A stretch of DNA of 64,000 nt from AP-15 sp963703855 (GCA_963703855.1 CAVPFW010000006.1:36963-100962); one strand, 5' to 3'. Numbered from the stretch's first letter, positions 27,290-35,497 are shown. Notes: generated by a model not told the origin, from the sequence alone. Numbers and translations are program-made.

Positions 27290-27724
27290 ATGGCCGTGCC
27301 GCTGTCGCGCGCGGGCGAGGAGGATCGGGACCGCTACGCGCCGCTGGCCGAGATCAACGTGACCCCGATGGTCGACGTGATGCTGGTGCTGCTGGTGATC
27401 TTCATGGTGACCGCCCCGCTGCTGATGGTCGGCGTGCCGCTCGACCTGCCCAAGACCAGGGCCGCGGCGATCACCGCGCCGAAACAGCCGATCATCCTCA
27501 GCCTCAATCGCGGCGGCGAGATGTTCATCGGCGACGACCCGGTGGCACCGGCCGATCTCGAAGCGCGGCTCGCCGCCCTTGCGGCCGAGGACCCGACCCG
27601 GATCGTCTATGTCCGCGGCGACCGGACGATCACCTACGCCCAATTGATGGACATGCTGAGCGAGGTCAACCGCGCCGGCTTCGCCAAGGTCTCGCTGGTC
27701 GCCGCGGCGGCCGGGACCAAGTGA
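27290..27724 (+). CDS. exbD: ExbD/TolR-family protein
   Basis: A 144-residue single-pass membrane protein that works with ExbB to harness the proton motive force. The membrane helix contains the essential Asp in INVTPMVDVMLVLLVIFMVT. The periplasmic domain has PLDLPKTRAA, then ILSLNRGGEMFIGDDPV and VYVRGDRTITYAQLMDMLSE, a normal ExbD/TolR ending. Its stop codon overlaps the GTG start of tonB (GTGA), showing tight coupling. Confidence 0.95.
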   Translation: MAVPLSRAGEEDRDRYAPLAEINVTPMVDVMLVLLVIFMVTAPLLMVGVPLDLPKTRAAAITAPKQPIILSLNRGGEMFIGDDPVAPADLEARLAALAAEDPTRIVYVRGDRTITYAQLMDMLSEVNRAGFAKVSLVAAAAGTK

Positions 27725-28524
27725 GCGGCTTCAGGCTTCCGCTGGCGCTGTCCTTGGCGGCGCACGCCATTATCCTGGCCGTGCTGTTCGAGCTGCCGAC
27801 CCCGGCGCCGCCGCTGGAGCCGCCCCTCCCGGCCGGCGGGATCGAAGTCGCCTTGGCGCCATCGTTGCCCGAACCCACGGCACCTCCACCGCCACCGCCG
27901 CCGGTCAAAGCCGAAACCCCGCCGCCGCCCGCCGAGACGCCGCCCCCACCGCCAACTGCCGCACTGCCCCCGCTCCCGGCGATCGAGCCGCCCGCACCCG
28001 CGCCCGAGGCAATCGTGGCCCCACCCGAACCGCTGCCGCCCCCGCCGCCACCGCGCAAGCCCCGGATCGCGACCCTGCCCAAGGCTGTCCCGCGGCATGT
28101 CGAGCGCGAGCCGACGCCTCCCGCCTTCACCGCACGGCAGCCCGCCCCGGCACCGGCGCGGCTGGCGCCTGTTGCCGCCCCGCGGACGGCGTTCACGCCG
28201 CCGGCGCCGGCTCCTGCACCCGCCCCTTCGGCGGCGATCAGTCCGGGCTACAGCGCTCTATTGAGCGAATGGCTCGAAAGCCACAAGCGCTACCCCGAAA
28301 GTGCTCGGGAACACGGCGAGGAGGGGCGCGCGGTGCTGCGCTTTGTAGTCGAGCACAGCGGCCGGGTCGCCGAATCCGCTGTCGCCAAAAGCTCCGGCTA
28401 CCCCGATCTCGACGCCGCTCTCGAGGAGATGATGCGGGGCGCGACATTGCCGCCGTTTCCCGCCGGCATGGACCAACCGAGCGTCGAGGTGTCGGTGACG
28501 ATCCGCTTCAGCCTCGCCCACTGA
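27721..28524 (+). CDS. tonB: Energy transducer TonB
   Basis: A 267-residue TonB. One N-terminal membrane anchor (LPLALSLAAHAIILAVLFEL, with the His of the SxxxH motif) is followed by an unusually long Pro-rich periplasmic span (about 28-190) with repeated PPPPPP and PAPAPA runs. The C-terminal domain (about 185-267) has LLSEWLESHKRYPESAREHG, then EGRAVLRFVVEHSGRV and FPAGMDQPSVEVSVTIRF. It couples ExbB-ExbD energy to the receptor upstream. The GTG start overlaps the exbD stop; a longer frame reading back into exbD is not coding. Confidence 0.93.
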   Translation: MSGFRLPLALSLAAHAIILAVLFELPTPAPPLEPPLPAGGIEVALAPSLPEPTAPPPPPPPVKAETPPPPAETPPPPPTAALPPLPAIEPPAPAPEAIVAPPEPLPPPPPPRKPRIATLPKAVPRHVEREPTPPAFTARQPAPAPARLAPVAAPRTAFTPPAPAPAPAPSAAISPGYSALLSEWLESHKRYPESAREHGEEGRAVLRFVVEHSGRVAESAVAKSSGYPDLDAALEEMMRGATLPPFPAGMDQPSVEVSVTIRFSLAH

Positions 28525-28560
28525 GACCGCCGACCTCACCCCGCCCCGATCATGGCGGTG

Positions 28561-28902
28561 CTACAGATTCGCGTCGATCGTGGTTTCGGGCGCGACATAG
28601 GCTCGGTCCCACCCCGACCATTGTCCGGCAACGGGCTGCGAGGGGTCGCGATCGCGCCGCCAGCAGATTTCGGCTCCGGGCGGCACGTCGAGCGATTTGG
28701 TCGCGTTGTTCGGCAGCAGAAACTCGAAGGTGGAGACATAGCCGGGGCCGCGGGCACCGCAATCCGGGTTTGCGGTGATCACGGCCTCGACATGGGTCGG
28801 GCCGAAATTCAAATTGCTCAGCAGCAAGGTCCCCGGCTGCACCGGCTGCGGCGCGCATGCGGCGGCACAAAAAAGCACTATGGCGAGCAATGTCGGTCGC
28901 AC
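28561..28902 (-). CDS. Small putative lipoprotein
   Basis: A 113-residue protein with a lipoprotein signal peptide: LLAIVLFCAAAC followed by APQ, where the Cys would be lipidated. The mature part includes VEAVITANPDCGARGPGY and AEICWRRDRDP, with two more Cys that could pair. I do not recognise the family. The GTG start follows GAGAGCGAAACC. It is convergent with tonB, 36 bp apart, and not obviously part of the uptake operon. Confidence 0.65.
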   Translation of the reverse strand: MRPTLLAIVLFCAAACAPQPVQPGTLLLSNLNFGPTHVEAVITANPDCGARGPGYVSTFEFLLPNNATKSLDVPPGAEICWRRDRDPSQPVAGQWSGWDRAYVAPETTIDANL

Positions 28903-29005
28903 GGTTTCGCTCTCTCAGACGACGGGATTCGGAGACCTACGATCTCTGCGCGCCCGGCAGCTCCGGCCCGCCGCGCTCGGTCCTTCTAGGATGATCGCCG
29001 ACGGC

Positions 29006-29872
29006 TCACGCCCCGCCGAGATACTCCCTCGTCCAGCGCTGATAATCGTCGGCGCGGGTGACCCGCCGCATCAGCTCAGGCGAGGCGATGCCGGTCAGAT
29101 CGCCGGGCTTGGTGCCGTCGCGCAGCGCCTTCAAGGTATTGTAGACCGCCTGCACTGCGGCGCTGAACGGCGCGTGGGTCTGCAATGCGACCCGCACCCG
29201 ATGCGCTGCGAGCCAATCGAGGTCGCCGAGCTGTCCACTGCCGCCGCCGAGGATCAGCGGGATCCTGATCGCCGACGACACCGCCTCGACCGCCTCGACC
29301 GTAACCCCGCCGGCGAGGAACACCGCGTCGACCCCGGCCGCCTCATAGGCCTTGGCCCGCTTGACCGCCTCGTCGATGTTGGCGATCGCCAAGGCGCTGG
29401 TGCGCCCGGCGATGACCAGGTTCTTGTCCTGGCGCGCCGACAATGCCGCCTTCATCTTGCCCACACCCTCCTCGATCGAGCTCAGGCTCGGCTTGCCGTT
29501 GGGTCCATAGGGCCGCGGCAGCACCGTATCCTCGATCGACATCGCGCAGATGCCGGCCGTCTCCAACTCCTCGACGGTGCGGCGCACGTTGAGCGCGTTG
29601 CCGTAGCCGTGATCGGCGTCGACCAGCAATGCCAGATTGCCGGCGCGGCAGATGCGGTTGGCCTGAGCGGCGAACTCGGTCAGGGTCAGGACCACGAGGT
29701 CGGGGGCGCCGAGCACCGACATCGACCCGATCGAGCCCGAAAACATCCCGACCTCGAAGCCGAGATCCTCGGCGATGCGCGCCGATATCGCGTCATACAC
29801 GGAGCCCGGATGCACGCAGCGTTGTCCGGAAAGGATCGCGCGAAAGCGCTCGCGCCGCTCGGTCCAGTTCAT
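29006..29872 (-). CDS. Oxaloacetate decarboxylase-like protein (ICL/PEP mutase superfamily)
   Basis: A 288-residue (beta/alpha)8 protein of the isocitrate lyase/PEP mutase superfamily. The sequence closely follows the PA4872-type oxaloacetate decarboxylase pattern as I recall it: VHPGSVYDAISARIAEDLGF, LVVLTLTEFAAQANRI, the metal-binding DADHGYGNALNVRRTVEELE and SIEDTVLPRPYG, then EEGVGKMKAAL. The K-K-C-G-H loop of true isocitrate lyases is absent. The start MNWTERRERF has GAGGA 8 nt upstream. It is divergent from the ketopantoate reductase-like gene. Confidence 0.85.
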   Translation of the reverse strand: MNWTERRERFRAILSGQRCVHPGSVYDAISARIAEDLGFEVGMFSGSIGSMSVLGAPDLVVLTLTEFAAQANRICRAGNLALLVDADHGYGNALNVRRTVEELETAGICAMSIEDTVLPRPYGPNGKPSLSSIEEGVGKMKAALSARQDKNLVIAGRTSALAIANIDEAVKRAKAYEAAGVDAVFLAGGVTVEAVEAVSSAIRIPLILGGGSGQLGDLDWLAAHRVRVALQTHAPFSAAVQAVYNTLKALRDGTKPGDLTGIASPELMRRVTRADDYQRWTREYLGGA

Positions 29873-29983
29873 GGTTTTCGTCCTCGGATGATTTGGCGAT
29901 GGCAAGGCGCCGGGCTTTGATGTTTTTCCCCTGCCCGGGGTCAGCTTATCATGGCGCGACCCAGGTCATAGAGGGATCACATC

Positions 29984-31042
29984 ATGGATAAGCGCATTGC
30001 GGTGATCGGCGCCGGCGCGATCGGCGGCTACACCGGCGGCCAGCTCGCGCATAACGGGTTCGACGTGACCCTGATCGACCCGTGGCCCGAGCATATCGAG
30101 GCGATCCGCCGGGACGGGCTGGCGCTCGAAGGAGTGACGCAAGAGGAGTTCGTCCTCGCCCGGCCCAAGACGATGCACCTGACCGAGGTGCAGCAACTCG
30201 CCAAGGAGAAGCCGATCGACATCGCCATGGTCGCGGTCAAATCCTACGACACGCAATGGGCGACGACGCTGATCGGGCAGTATCTGGCGCCCGACGGCTA
30301 TGTCGTGTCGTTGCAGAATTGCATGAACGAGGAGCGCATCGCCGCGATCGTCGGCTGGGACAAGACGGTCGGTGTCATTCCGGCGCTGCTCGGCGCCGAG
30401 CTTTATGCGCCGGGCCGGGTCCGCCGCACGGCGGCGAAGGGCGCCTCCCCTCACGACGTCTACCGCGTCGGCGAGGTCCATGGCCGCATCACCAAGCGGA
30501 TCGAGGAGCTGGCGGCGATGATCCGCACGATCGACAGCGTCAAGGCGACAAGCAACCTGTGGGGCGAGCGCTGGTCCAAGCTGTGCGTCAACGGCATGGC
30601 CAACGGTGTCGCTGCGGCGACCGGCTTGTCCGGCAACGACATGAACCGCGACGACAAAATCCGGCGCCTCAGCATCCGATTGGCCGGCGAGGGGGTACGC
30701 GTCGGCCAGGCGCTCGGATACGTGCTCGAGCACATCCGCATGCACGATCCCGAAACGATCGCCCGCGCCGGCGAAGGCGATCCTGCCGCCCTCGACGAAA
30801 TCGAAACCCAGATCTTCGCCGGCTTGAATTCGAACACCCGCAGCGAGCTGGCGCGCCCGTCGATGGGTCAGGACATGCTGAAGGGTCGGCGCACCGAGAT
30901 CGATTTCATCAACGGCCTGATCGCCGAAAAGGGCGCCGAGGTCGGCCGCCCCGCCCCGACCCACGTCAAGCTGATCCAGGCGGTCAAGGCGGTCGAGCAC
31001 GGCCGAACGCCGGCCGCGCCCGAGAATTTGTACGCGATCTGA
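29984..31042 (+). CDS. Ketopantoate reductase-like (ApbA/PanE family) oxidoreductase
   Basis: A 352-residue NADP-dependent 2-dehydropantoate 2-reductase family protein. The Rossmann start IAVIGAGAIGGYTGGQLAHN is textbook. Also seen are VAVKSYDTQWATTLI, SLQNCMNEERI, and the catalytic-domain Lys/Asn region WSKLCVNGMANGVAAATGL with RPSMGQDMLKGRRTEIDFIN near the end. It is about 50 residues longer than E. coli PanE. Many such paralogues act on other 2-oxo acids, so pantothenate synthesis is only one option. Confidence 0.88.
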   Translation: MDKRIAVIGAGAIGGYTGGQLAHNGFDVTLIDPWPEHIEAIRRDGLALEGVTQEEFVLARPKTMHLTEVQQLAKEKPIDIAMVAVKSYDTQWATTLIGQYLAPDGYVVSLQNCMNEERIAAIVGWDKTVGVIPALLGAELYAPGRVRRTAAKGASPHDVYRVGEVHGRITKRIEELAAMIRTIDSVKATSNLWGERWSKLCVNGMANGVAAATGLSGNDMNRDDKIRRLSIRLAGEGVRVGQALGYVLEHIRMHDPETIARAGEGDPAALDEIETQIFAGLNSNTRSELARPSMGQDMLKGRRTEIDFINGLIAEKGAEVGRPAPTHVKLIQAVKAVEHGRTPAAPENLYAI

Positions 31043-31108
31043 CCGCGGCGCTTCGCTCGCTGCCCTCTCCCCCCGGATCGGGTTTGGGGCAGGCTCTTCC
31101 TCTGCACG

Positions 31109-31338
31109 GGTTCTCCCTCGCCGCGCCTGCGGGGAGGGGGCTGGGGTGAGGGGGTGTGCCACGCGCCCCGCTACCAGGTGATCGTCGGCCTGCCGTCGCG
31201 CATCTCGTAGCAGCCGGCCGGGTTCTCCCTCGCCCCGCCCTGCGGGGAGAGGGTTGGGGTAAGGGGGTGTGCCACGCGCCCGGTTACCAGGTGATCGTCA
31301 GCCTGCCGTCGCGCATCTCGTAGCTCTGCAGCCGGCCG
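31109..31338. repeat. Imperfect tandem duplication carrying the protease 3' end
   Basis: Two direct copies, 31109-31220 and 31221-31338. Each holds a GC-rich hairpin-type repeat (GGTTCTCCCTCGCC...GGGGAG) and then about 55 bp encoding the last residues of the neighbouring protease (YEMRDGR-TITW on the minus strand). The second copy is the functional gene end; the first is a spare, with a 6-bp deletion and a few substitutions. Confidence 0.85.
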
Positions 31339-31811
31339 AGAAAGCTCATCCCGAGCAACGACACGCCGAGGTTTTCGATGACGGCGGCGCGAACCGCGCC
31401 GAGCGACAGCTGGCCGATGCGGATTTCGCGCAAGGTCACCGGGGCCATGCGAACAAAGCCGTTGGCGGTGCTGGCGCGCTGGCTGAACACCAGCTCGTCG
31501 GGGCCGATGCCGGCGGCGCGCGCGTCGGTCGGGGTCAGGGTGACGAGGCTGGCGCCGGTGTCGACCAGCATTCGCATCGGCGCACCGTTGACGGCTGCCT
31601 CGACGATGACGTGGCCGCGTGCGTTGGCGGGGTAGACGAGGGTGTTGAACGCCGGGCCGGCCTGCGGCTCGGCCGGGGTTGCGCCGCGCACGATGATTTC
31701 GGGCTTCGCCGTGCGGTTTTGCGGGACCCACTTGCCGCCCCCGATCACTGCGACGCAAAGAACGGCAACCCCGCACCACAGCAGCACCCAGCGCAGCGCC
31801 CAGCCGATCAT
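31284..31811 (-). CDS. Retropepsin-like aspartic protease, membrane-anchored
   Basis: A 175-residue clan AA protease. One N-terminal membrane segment (LRWVLLWCGVAVLCVAVIGG) anchors a periplasmic domain with the active-site triad in MRMLVDTGASLVTLTP and the later psi-loop SLLGMSFLGRLQSYEMRDGR ending ITW. This is the TIGR02281-type family found in many alphaproteobacteria; its substrates are mostly unknown. Its last 18 codons are duplicated immediately downstream (see repeat), so a second, shifted reading of the gene's end exists. Confidence 0.92.
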   Translation of the reverse strand: MIGWALRWVLLWCGVAVLCVAVIGGGKWVPQNRTAKPEIIVRGATPAEPQAGPAFNTLVYPANARGHVIVEAAVNGAPMRMLVDTGASLVTLTPTDARAAGIGPDELVFSQRASTANGFVRMAPVTLREIRIGQLSLGAVRAAVIENLGVSLLGMSFLGRLQSYEMRDGRLTITW

Positions 31812-32021
31812 GCCGCCGTCCCGAGAAAATCCTCCTCGCAGTCTCCGCTGGAGAGCTTAAGCGCTGATGAAGCCGGACCGCCGACCCGCTAAGGCCCTAT
31901 CCAAACGCATAGAACCGTCATTCCCGCGAAAGCGGGAGCCCAGAGCAGCGATGAGCAGCTGACCCGGACCCTCGCCTGTGCGGGGTGACGAGGAGATGGT
32001 TCGATCTGATCGGATCATGGG
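31812..32021. repeat. Intergenic region with a copy of a CATTCCCGCGAAAGCGGG repeat
   Basis: Around 31917-31945 the sequence reads GTCATTCCCGCGAAAGCGGG and continues AGCCCAG. This half-palindromic repeat recurs near 47806-47881 in this window and is a common dispersed element in proteobacterial genomes. Here only one arm is complete. The remaining sequence has no gene. Confidence 0.6.
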
Positions 32022-32651
32022 CTATTGCGCAGCCTCCGACGCATCCGGGTAGCTGTCGGCGCGCCACCGCCGCGGCCCGATCCGGCGCTGATCGGACTCG
32101 CTGCCCCAGCGGTCCCAGCCCGGCCGGGAGGAGCGCGCGAACATCTCCAGGTAAGGCCCTTCGCACAGCGCCTCGATGCGCTCGTAGGCGTCGTCCGGCT
32201 TGCGGCTGTGCTCACGCCGCGGCGCGACGATCAGCTTGCGCACATCGGCCCGGCGGCGATGCGGATGGCCGCGGGTCGCGAGCAGGCACGGCTCGGGGTT
32301 GGCCCGCGTCCAGAAACCGAGCCCGGCGAAAAAGCTGGAGTCGCGGTAAACCGTCGGCTCGGCGGATTTGTTGAGCTTGGCCCAGTAAAAGCCCACGGTT
32401 TTATAGGTAAAACCCCAAGCCCGGATCACCTCGAACGCCGTCTGGAGCAGCGGGTCGGTGGCCCACAGCAGCAATACGCAATCCGCAGCCGCCCACTCGG
32501 CCACCGGCAGCGCCTTGATCTCGGCGAGCGACATGCAGTCGTAATAGGCCTCGGCGCTGCGCCCCTTTCCCTTGCGCGAATAGGTCGAAAAAGTCCAGGG
32601 CGGGTCGGCATAGATGACCCGGTAGTGGTTAGGCCGAGGTGACGCGGTCAT
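32022..32651 (-). CDS. MT-A70-family adenine methyltransferase
   Basis: A 209-residue SAM-dependent N6-adenine methyltransferase. The catalytic motif is YRVIYADPPWTFSTYSRKGK (DPPW), followed by MSLAEIKALPVAEWAAADCV, LLLWATDPLL, GFTYKTVGFYWAKLNK and the FARSSRPGWDRWGSE SAM-side motif. Stand-alone bacterial members often come from prophages and methylate DNA. It is not near a restriction gene here; the PD-(D/E)XK protein is 16 kb away. Confidence 0.92.
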   Translation of the reverse strand: MTASPRPNHYRVIYADPPWTFSTYSRKGKGRSAEAYYDCMSLAEIKALPVAEWAAADCVLLLWATDPLLQTAFEVIRAWGFTYKTVGFYWAKLNKSAEPTVYRDSSFFAGLGFWTRANPEPCLLATRGHPHRRRADVRKLIVAPRREHSRKPDDAYERIEALCEGPYLEMFARSSRPGWDRWGSESDQRRIGPRRWRADSYPDASEAAQ

Positions 32652-32724
32652 TGGCCCCCCATGCGCTGGCTCGGCTGATGCTCGCGGGTGGCGCAGGCCG
32701 GGTCAACTTCGATCCGTCCGACGC

Positions 32725-32907
32725 TCAGCGCTCCTCGTCGCTCTCGTCGGGGGCGTCGTCGGTCTCGATCCGGTAATTGCCTTTGAGCCAGCGGCCGAGA
32801 TCGATCTGGGCGCAGCGCGCCGAGCAGAACGGCCGGTGCTGCAAGGTTGCGGGCTTGCCGCAGATTGGACAGCGCCGCGGCATCGGGATCGGCGAATCGG
32901 AGGTCAT
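32725..32907 (-). CDS. yacG: DNA gyrase inhibitor YacG (zinc ribbon)
   Basis: A 60-residue protein with one zinc site: CPICGKPATLQHRPFCSARC provides four Cys, followed by the signature IDLGRWLKGNYRI. YacG binds GyrB and blocks DNA binding by gyrase. The acidic tail DDAPDESDEER is typical. The ATG giving MTSDSPIPMP lies 16 bp after the RNase gene stop, in the conserved maf - RNase E/G - yacG order. Confidence 0.95.
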   Translation of the reverse strand: MTSDSPIPMPRRCPICGKPATLQHRPFCSARCAQIDLGRWLKGNYRIETDDAPDESDEER

Positions 32908-32923
32908 CGCATCGCCGATATAG

Positions 32924-34396
32924 TCAGGCCGGGGCGATTTGAAACCGCCCGCGCTCGAGGTCGGGATCGGCGGCAATCGCAATGCCCCGCCCGAAGCGCT
33001 GTTCGAGCGCGCGCACGGCCTCGGCGGCCTCACCGGCCAGCGCCGCGGCGACCTCCGGTGCGACGGTCAGCCGCCAGCCATACCCCGGCTGCGCCCTGGC
33101 TTCGCGGCGCAGGGTCCGCAGCGCCTCGTGCGCGACGGTGACCGCGGTCTTGATCAGGCTGCCGCCAGGGGGCGCCTCGAGCAGCGCATCGGCGAGCGGG
33201 CGGGCGCGGCGCGGGCGCACCAGCTCGAGATGGCCGAGCCGGGTCCAGCCGAGGATCTGCGGCCGCGCCGGATCGGCCGCGAGCGCCCGGGCGAGCGCGG
33301 CGCGCACGCGTTCGCGCGATCCCCGATCGTCGAGACCGACAAAATCGACGACGATCCCGCCGCCGAGATTGCGCAGCCGAATCTGCCGGGCGACGGCATC
33401 GGCGGCGGCCAGATCGACGGCGAGCGCGGTCCGCTCGGGCGACCCGGTCTGCGGCGTCCCGCTGTCGACGTCGATCAGCACCGCGGCGCGCGCCGCCTCG
33501 ATGTGAAGCGAGCCGACGCCGGCCAGTGCTATGGTCGGCGACAGCGCCGCATCGAACAGGCCGTCGAGGTCGCTCGGCCATGCGTTTTCCGGCCGGTGCG
33601 CCACTGCGGCATCCGGAAACGCCGCGCGGATTTCCGGGATGGCGGCCGCATCGTCGACAAATACGCGGTCCGGCATGGGCAGCACGCCGGCCAGAGCTGC
33701 GGCGAAGCTCGCGGGCGGGTCGAGCCGCGCCGGGGGATCGAGACGCGCGGCGCGCTCGCCGATCTCATTCCACCGCCGATGCAGCTCCGCCGCCTCGGCG
33801 GCCAGTGCATCGACCGGCGCAGGCGTCAAGAGCCGCAGCCCGATCGCAGACTGGGCCAGCCCTTCGCCCGCCTGCCCCTCACCCGCCTCCCCCCGGATCG
33901 TAGTCCGGGGGTCGGCACCCTCTCCCGCACCGCGGGAGAGGGGGGACCGGGCCCGAAGGCTCCGGTGGGTGAGGGTTTCGGCGGTTTCGAGCAGCTGTGC
34001 GCGCGCCTCCGGCGACAGCACATCGCCGCCACTCAGGCCTGGCCGGCCCGCCACCAGCTCGACCAGCCGGCCGCGCAGCGCGGGGGCGGTGGTCAGCCGC
34101 GCCGCCTTGCCGCCCTGGGCTTCGCGGCGGATTTGCACGACGACCCGCTCGCCCTCGTCGAGCCGGCGGCCGCGCGGGAAGATCTCGCTCTGCGGCAGAA
34201 AGGCCGGGCGGTCCCCGCCGATATCGACAAGCGCCGCGCCGAGCGCCGGCAACAGCCGGAGAACCCGGCCGAGATGGATGCTGCCGGCCTCGTCACCGTC
34301 GCCGCGCTCGACCCGCAGCTCGACCGCGACGCCGTCCTCGAGCAGCGCCGCGCGCCACTCGCCCAGCCCGGCGGCGATTACGAGCTCGCGGCGCAT
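32924..34396 (-). CDS. Ribonuclease E/G-family protein with a repeat-derived insert
   Basis: A 490-residue RNase E/G-type protein: an S1-like N-terminal part (GSIHLGRVLRLLPALGAALV, then DIGGDRPAFLPQSEI) and the catalytic region with LIDVDSGTPQTG and IVVDFVGLDDRGSRERV. The metal-binding Asp pattern (D-V-D-S-G and D-F) is kept, although LIKT in place of a Cys zinc-link hints at a short RNase G-like form. Residues 142-180 (PLSRGAGEG, GEAGEGQAGEG) are translated from the hairpin repeat that also occurs between hisG and hisD. The start overlaps maf by 19 bp. Confidence 0.88.
   Translation of the reverse strand: MRRELVIAAGLGEWRAALLEDGVAVELRVERGDGDEAGSIHLGRVLRLLPALGAALVDIGGDRPAFLPQSEIFPRGRRLDEGERVVVQIRREAQGGKAARLTTAPALRGRLVELVAGRPGLSGGDVLSPEARAQLLETAETLTHRSLRARSPLSRGAGEGADPRTTIRGEAGEGQAGEGLAQSAIGLRLLTPAPVDALAAEAAELHRRWNEIGERAARLDPPARLDPPASFAAALAGVLPMPDRVFVDDAAAIPEIRAAFPDAAVAHRPENAWPSDLDGLFDAALSPTIALAGVGSLHIEAARAAVLIDVDSGTPQTGSPERTALAVDLAAADAVARQIRLRNLGGGIVVDFVGLDDRGSRERVRAALARALAADPARPQILGWTRLGHLELVRPRRARPLADALLEAPPGGSLIKTAVTVAHEALRTLRREARAQPGYGWRLTVAPEVAAALAGEAAEAVRALEQRFGRGIAIAADPDLERGRFQIAPA
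33857..33973. repeat. Hairpin-type GC-rich repeat inserted inside the RNase gene
   Basis: The stretch has two palindromes, CCGGATCGTAGTCCGG and CCCTCTCCCGC-ACC-GCGGGAGAGGG. It belongs to the same family as the repeats at 31109-31266 and 36803-36947. Its length keeps the RNase reading frame open. Confidence 0.75.
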
Positions 34397-34974
34397 CGCC
34401 GGCGATAGCCGCAGCCGGCGAGGAGCTGCGCGGTCTCGAACAATGGCAAGCCGACGATGTTCGAATAGGAGCCCGAGACAAAGCGGATCAGCGCCGCGGC
34501 CCGGCCCTGGATCGCATAGCCGCCGGCCTTGCCCCGCCATTCCCCGCTCGCCAGATAGGCCGCGATCTCGTCTCCGCTGAGCCGCTTGAACGCGACCTGG
34601 CTGTCGACCCGGCGCAGCGCCAGCCGGCCGTCGGGGATCGACAGCGCGACCCCCGAATGGACGCGGTGGCGCCGCCCGGACAACAGCTCGAGGCAGCGGC
34701 GCGCACTCGCCTCGTCCGCCGGCTTGGGCAGGATGCGCCGGCCGCAGGCAACCACCGTGTCGGCGGCGAGGACCCAGGCGCCGGGATGGCGCGGCATCAC
34801 CGCGACCGCCTTTGCGCGAGCGAGGCGCAGGGCATGCGCCGCCGGCATCTCGTCGCGGCCGGGAGCCTCGTCGATTTCGGCCGGATCGACCCGGTCGGGC
34901 GCGATCCCGATCTGGCGCAGCAATTCGAGCCGGCGCGGCGAGGCCGAGGCGAGCACCAGGAGCGGCGCCGTCAC
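34378..34974 (-). CDS. maf: Maf-family nucleoside triphosphate pyrophosphatase
   Basis: A 198-residue Maf protein that hydrolyses non-canonical or excess NTPs (dTTP/UTP type) to the monophosphate. Hallmarks are LVLASASPRRLELLRQIGI at the N terminus, AADTVVACGRRILPKPADEA with the catalytic Asp, SGVALSIPDGR, and the C-terminal GYAIQGRAAALIRFVSGSYS with the Q-G-x-G-like turn. It is coupled to the RNase gene and lies only 6 bp after the UPF0262 stop; infA, often found at this spot in relatives, is absent. Confidence 0.94.
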   Translation of the reverse strand: MTAPLLVLASASPRRLELLRQIGIAPDRVDPAEIDEAPGRDEMPAAHALRLARAKAVAVMPRHPGAWVLAADTVVACGRRILPKPADEASARRCLELLSGRRHRVHSGVALSIPDGRLALRRVDSQVAFKRLSGDEIAAYLASGEWRGKAGGYAIQGRAAALIRFVSGSYSNIVGLPLFETAQLLAGCGYRRRCAASS

Positions 34975-34980
34975 CGCACC

Positions 34981-35487
34981 TCACCCGCGCAGATGCAGCA
35001 CGCAGATCAGGGTGAACAGGCGCCGGGCGGTCGCATGGTCGATCGCCACCTTGTCGGCGAGCCGCTCGATCAACAAGGCCGAGCCCTCGTCGTGCAAGGA
35101 TCGCCGCCCCATGTCGATCGCCTCGATCTGGGCGAGGTTGGAGCGCCGCACCGCCTCGTAATAGCTCTCGCAGACCATGAAATAATCTTTGACGGTGCCG
35201 CGAAACGGGGCGAGCGGCAGAACGATGGTCTCGCTCGACCCGTCCACCGCCGAGCGGATGTCGAGGTTGAGCCGGTTCTCCTCGATCGCCAGATGAAGAT
35301 CGAACGGCCCCGCGCTGCCGGAGGCCGGAGCGAAAGAATTCTCTTCCAGGAGGTCGGCGATCGCCGTCGCCCGCTCGTGCTCGATATCGGCGCTGCGGCG
35401 GACGACGGTGTGCTCGTCGAGCGTGATGCCGGCGATGCGCTGCCCGTCCCTGTGGGCGTCTGTGCGGTCGCCGTTTGGCTGGTCCAT
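34981..35487 (-). CDS. UPF0262 family protein
   Basis: A 168-residue conserved alphaproteobacterial protein of unknown function. Matching segments are RIAGITLDEHTVVRRSADIE, HERATAIADLLEENSF, FDLHLAIEENRLNLDI, LAPFRGTVKDYFMVCESYYE, and AIDMGRRSLHDEGSALLIER. It is normally encoded next to hisD, as here (10-bp gap). The start MDQPNGDRTD is the usual family position. Confidence 0.92.
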   Translation of the reverse strand: MDQPNGDRTDAHRDGQRIAGITLDEHTVVRRSADIEHERATAIADLLEENSFAPASGSAGPFDLHLAIEENRLNLDIRSAVDGSSETIVLPLAPFRGTVKDYFMVCESYYEAVRRSNLAQIEAIDMGRRSLHDEGSALLIERLADKVAIDHATARRLFTLICVLHLRG

Positions 35488-35497
35488 GACGGCCAGC

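Noticed and set aside
32022..32651. MT-A70 methyltransferase as part of a restriction-modification system
   Set aside because: No endonuclease or specificity gene is near; the PD-(D/E)XK protein is 16 kb away in a separate island.
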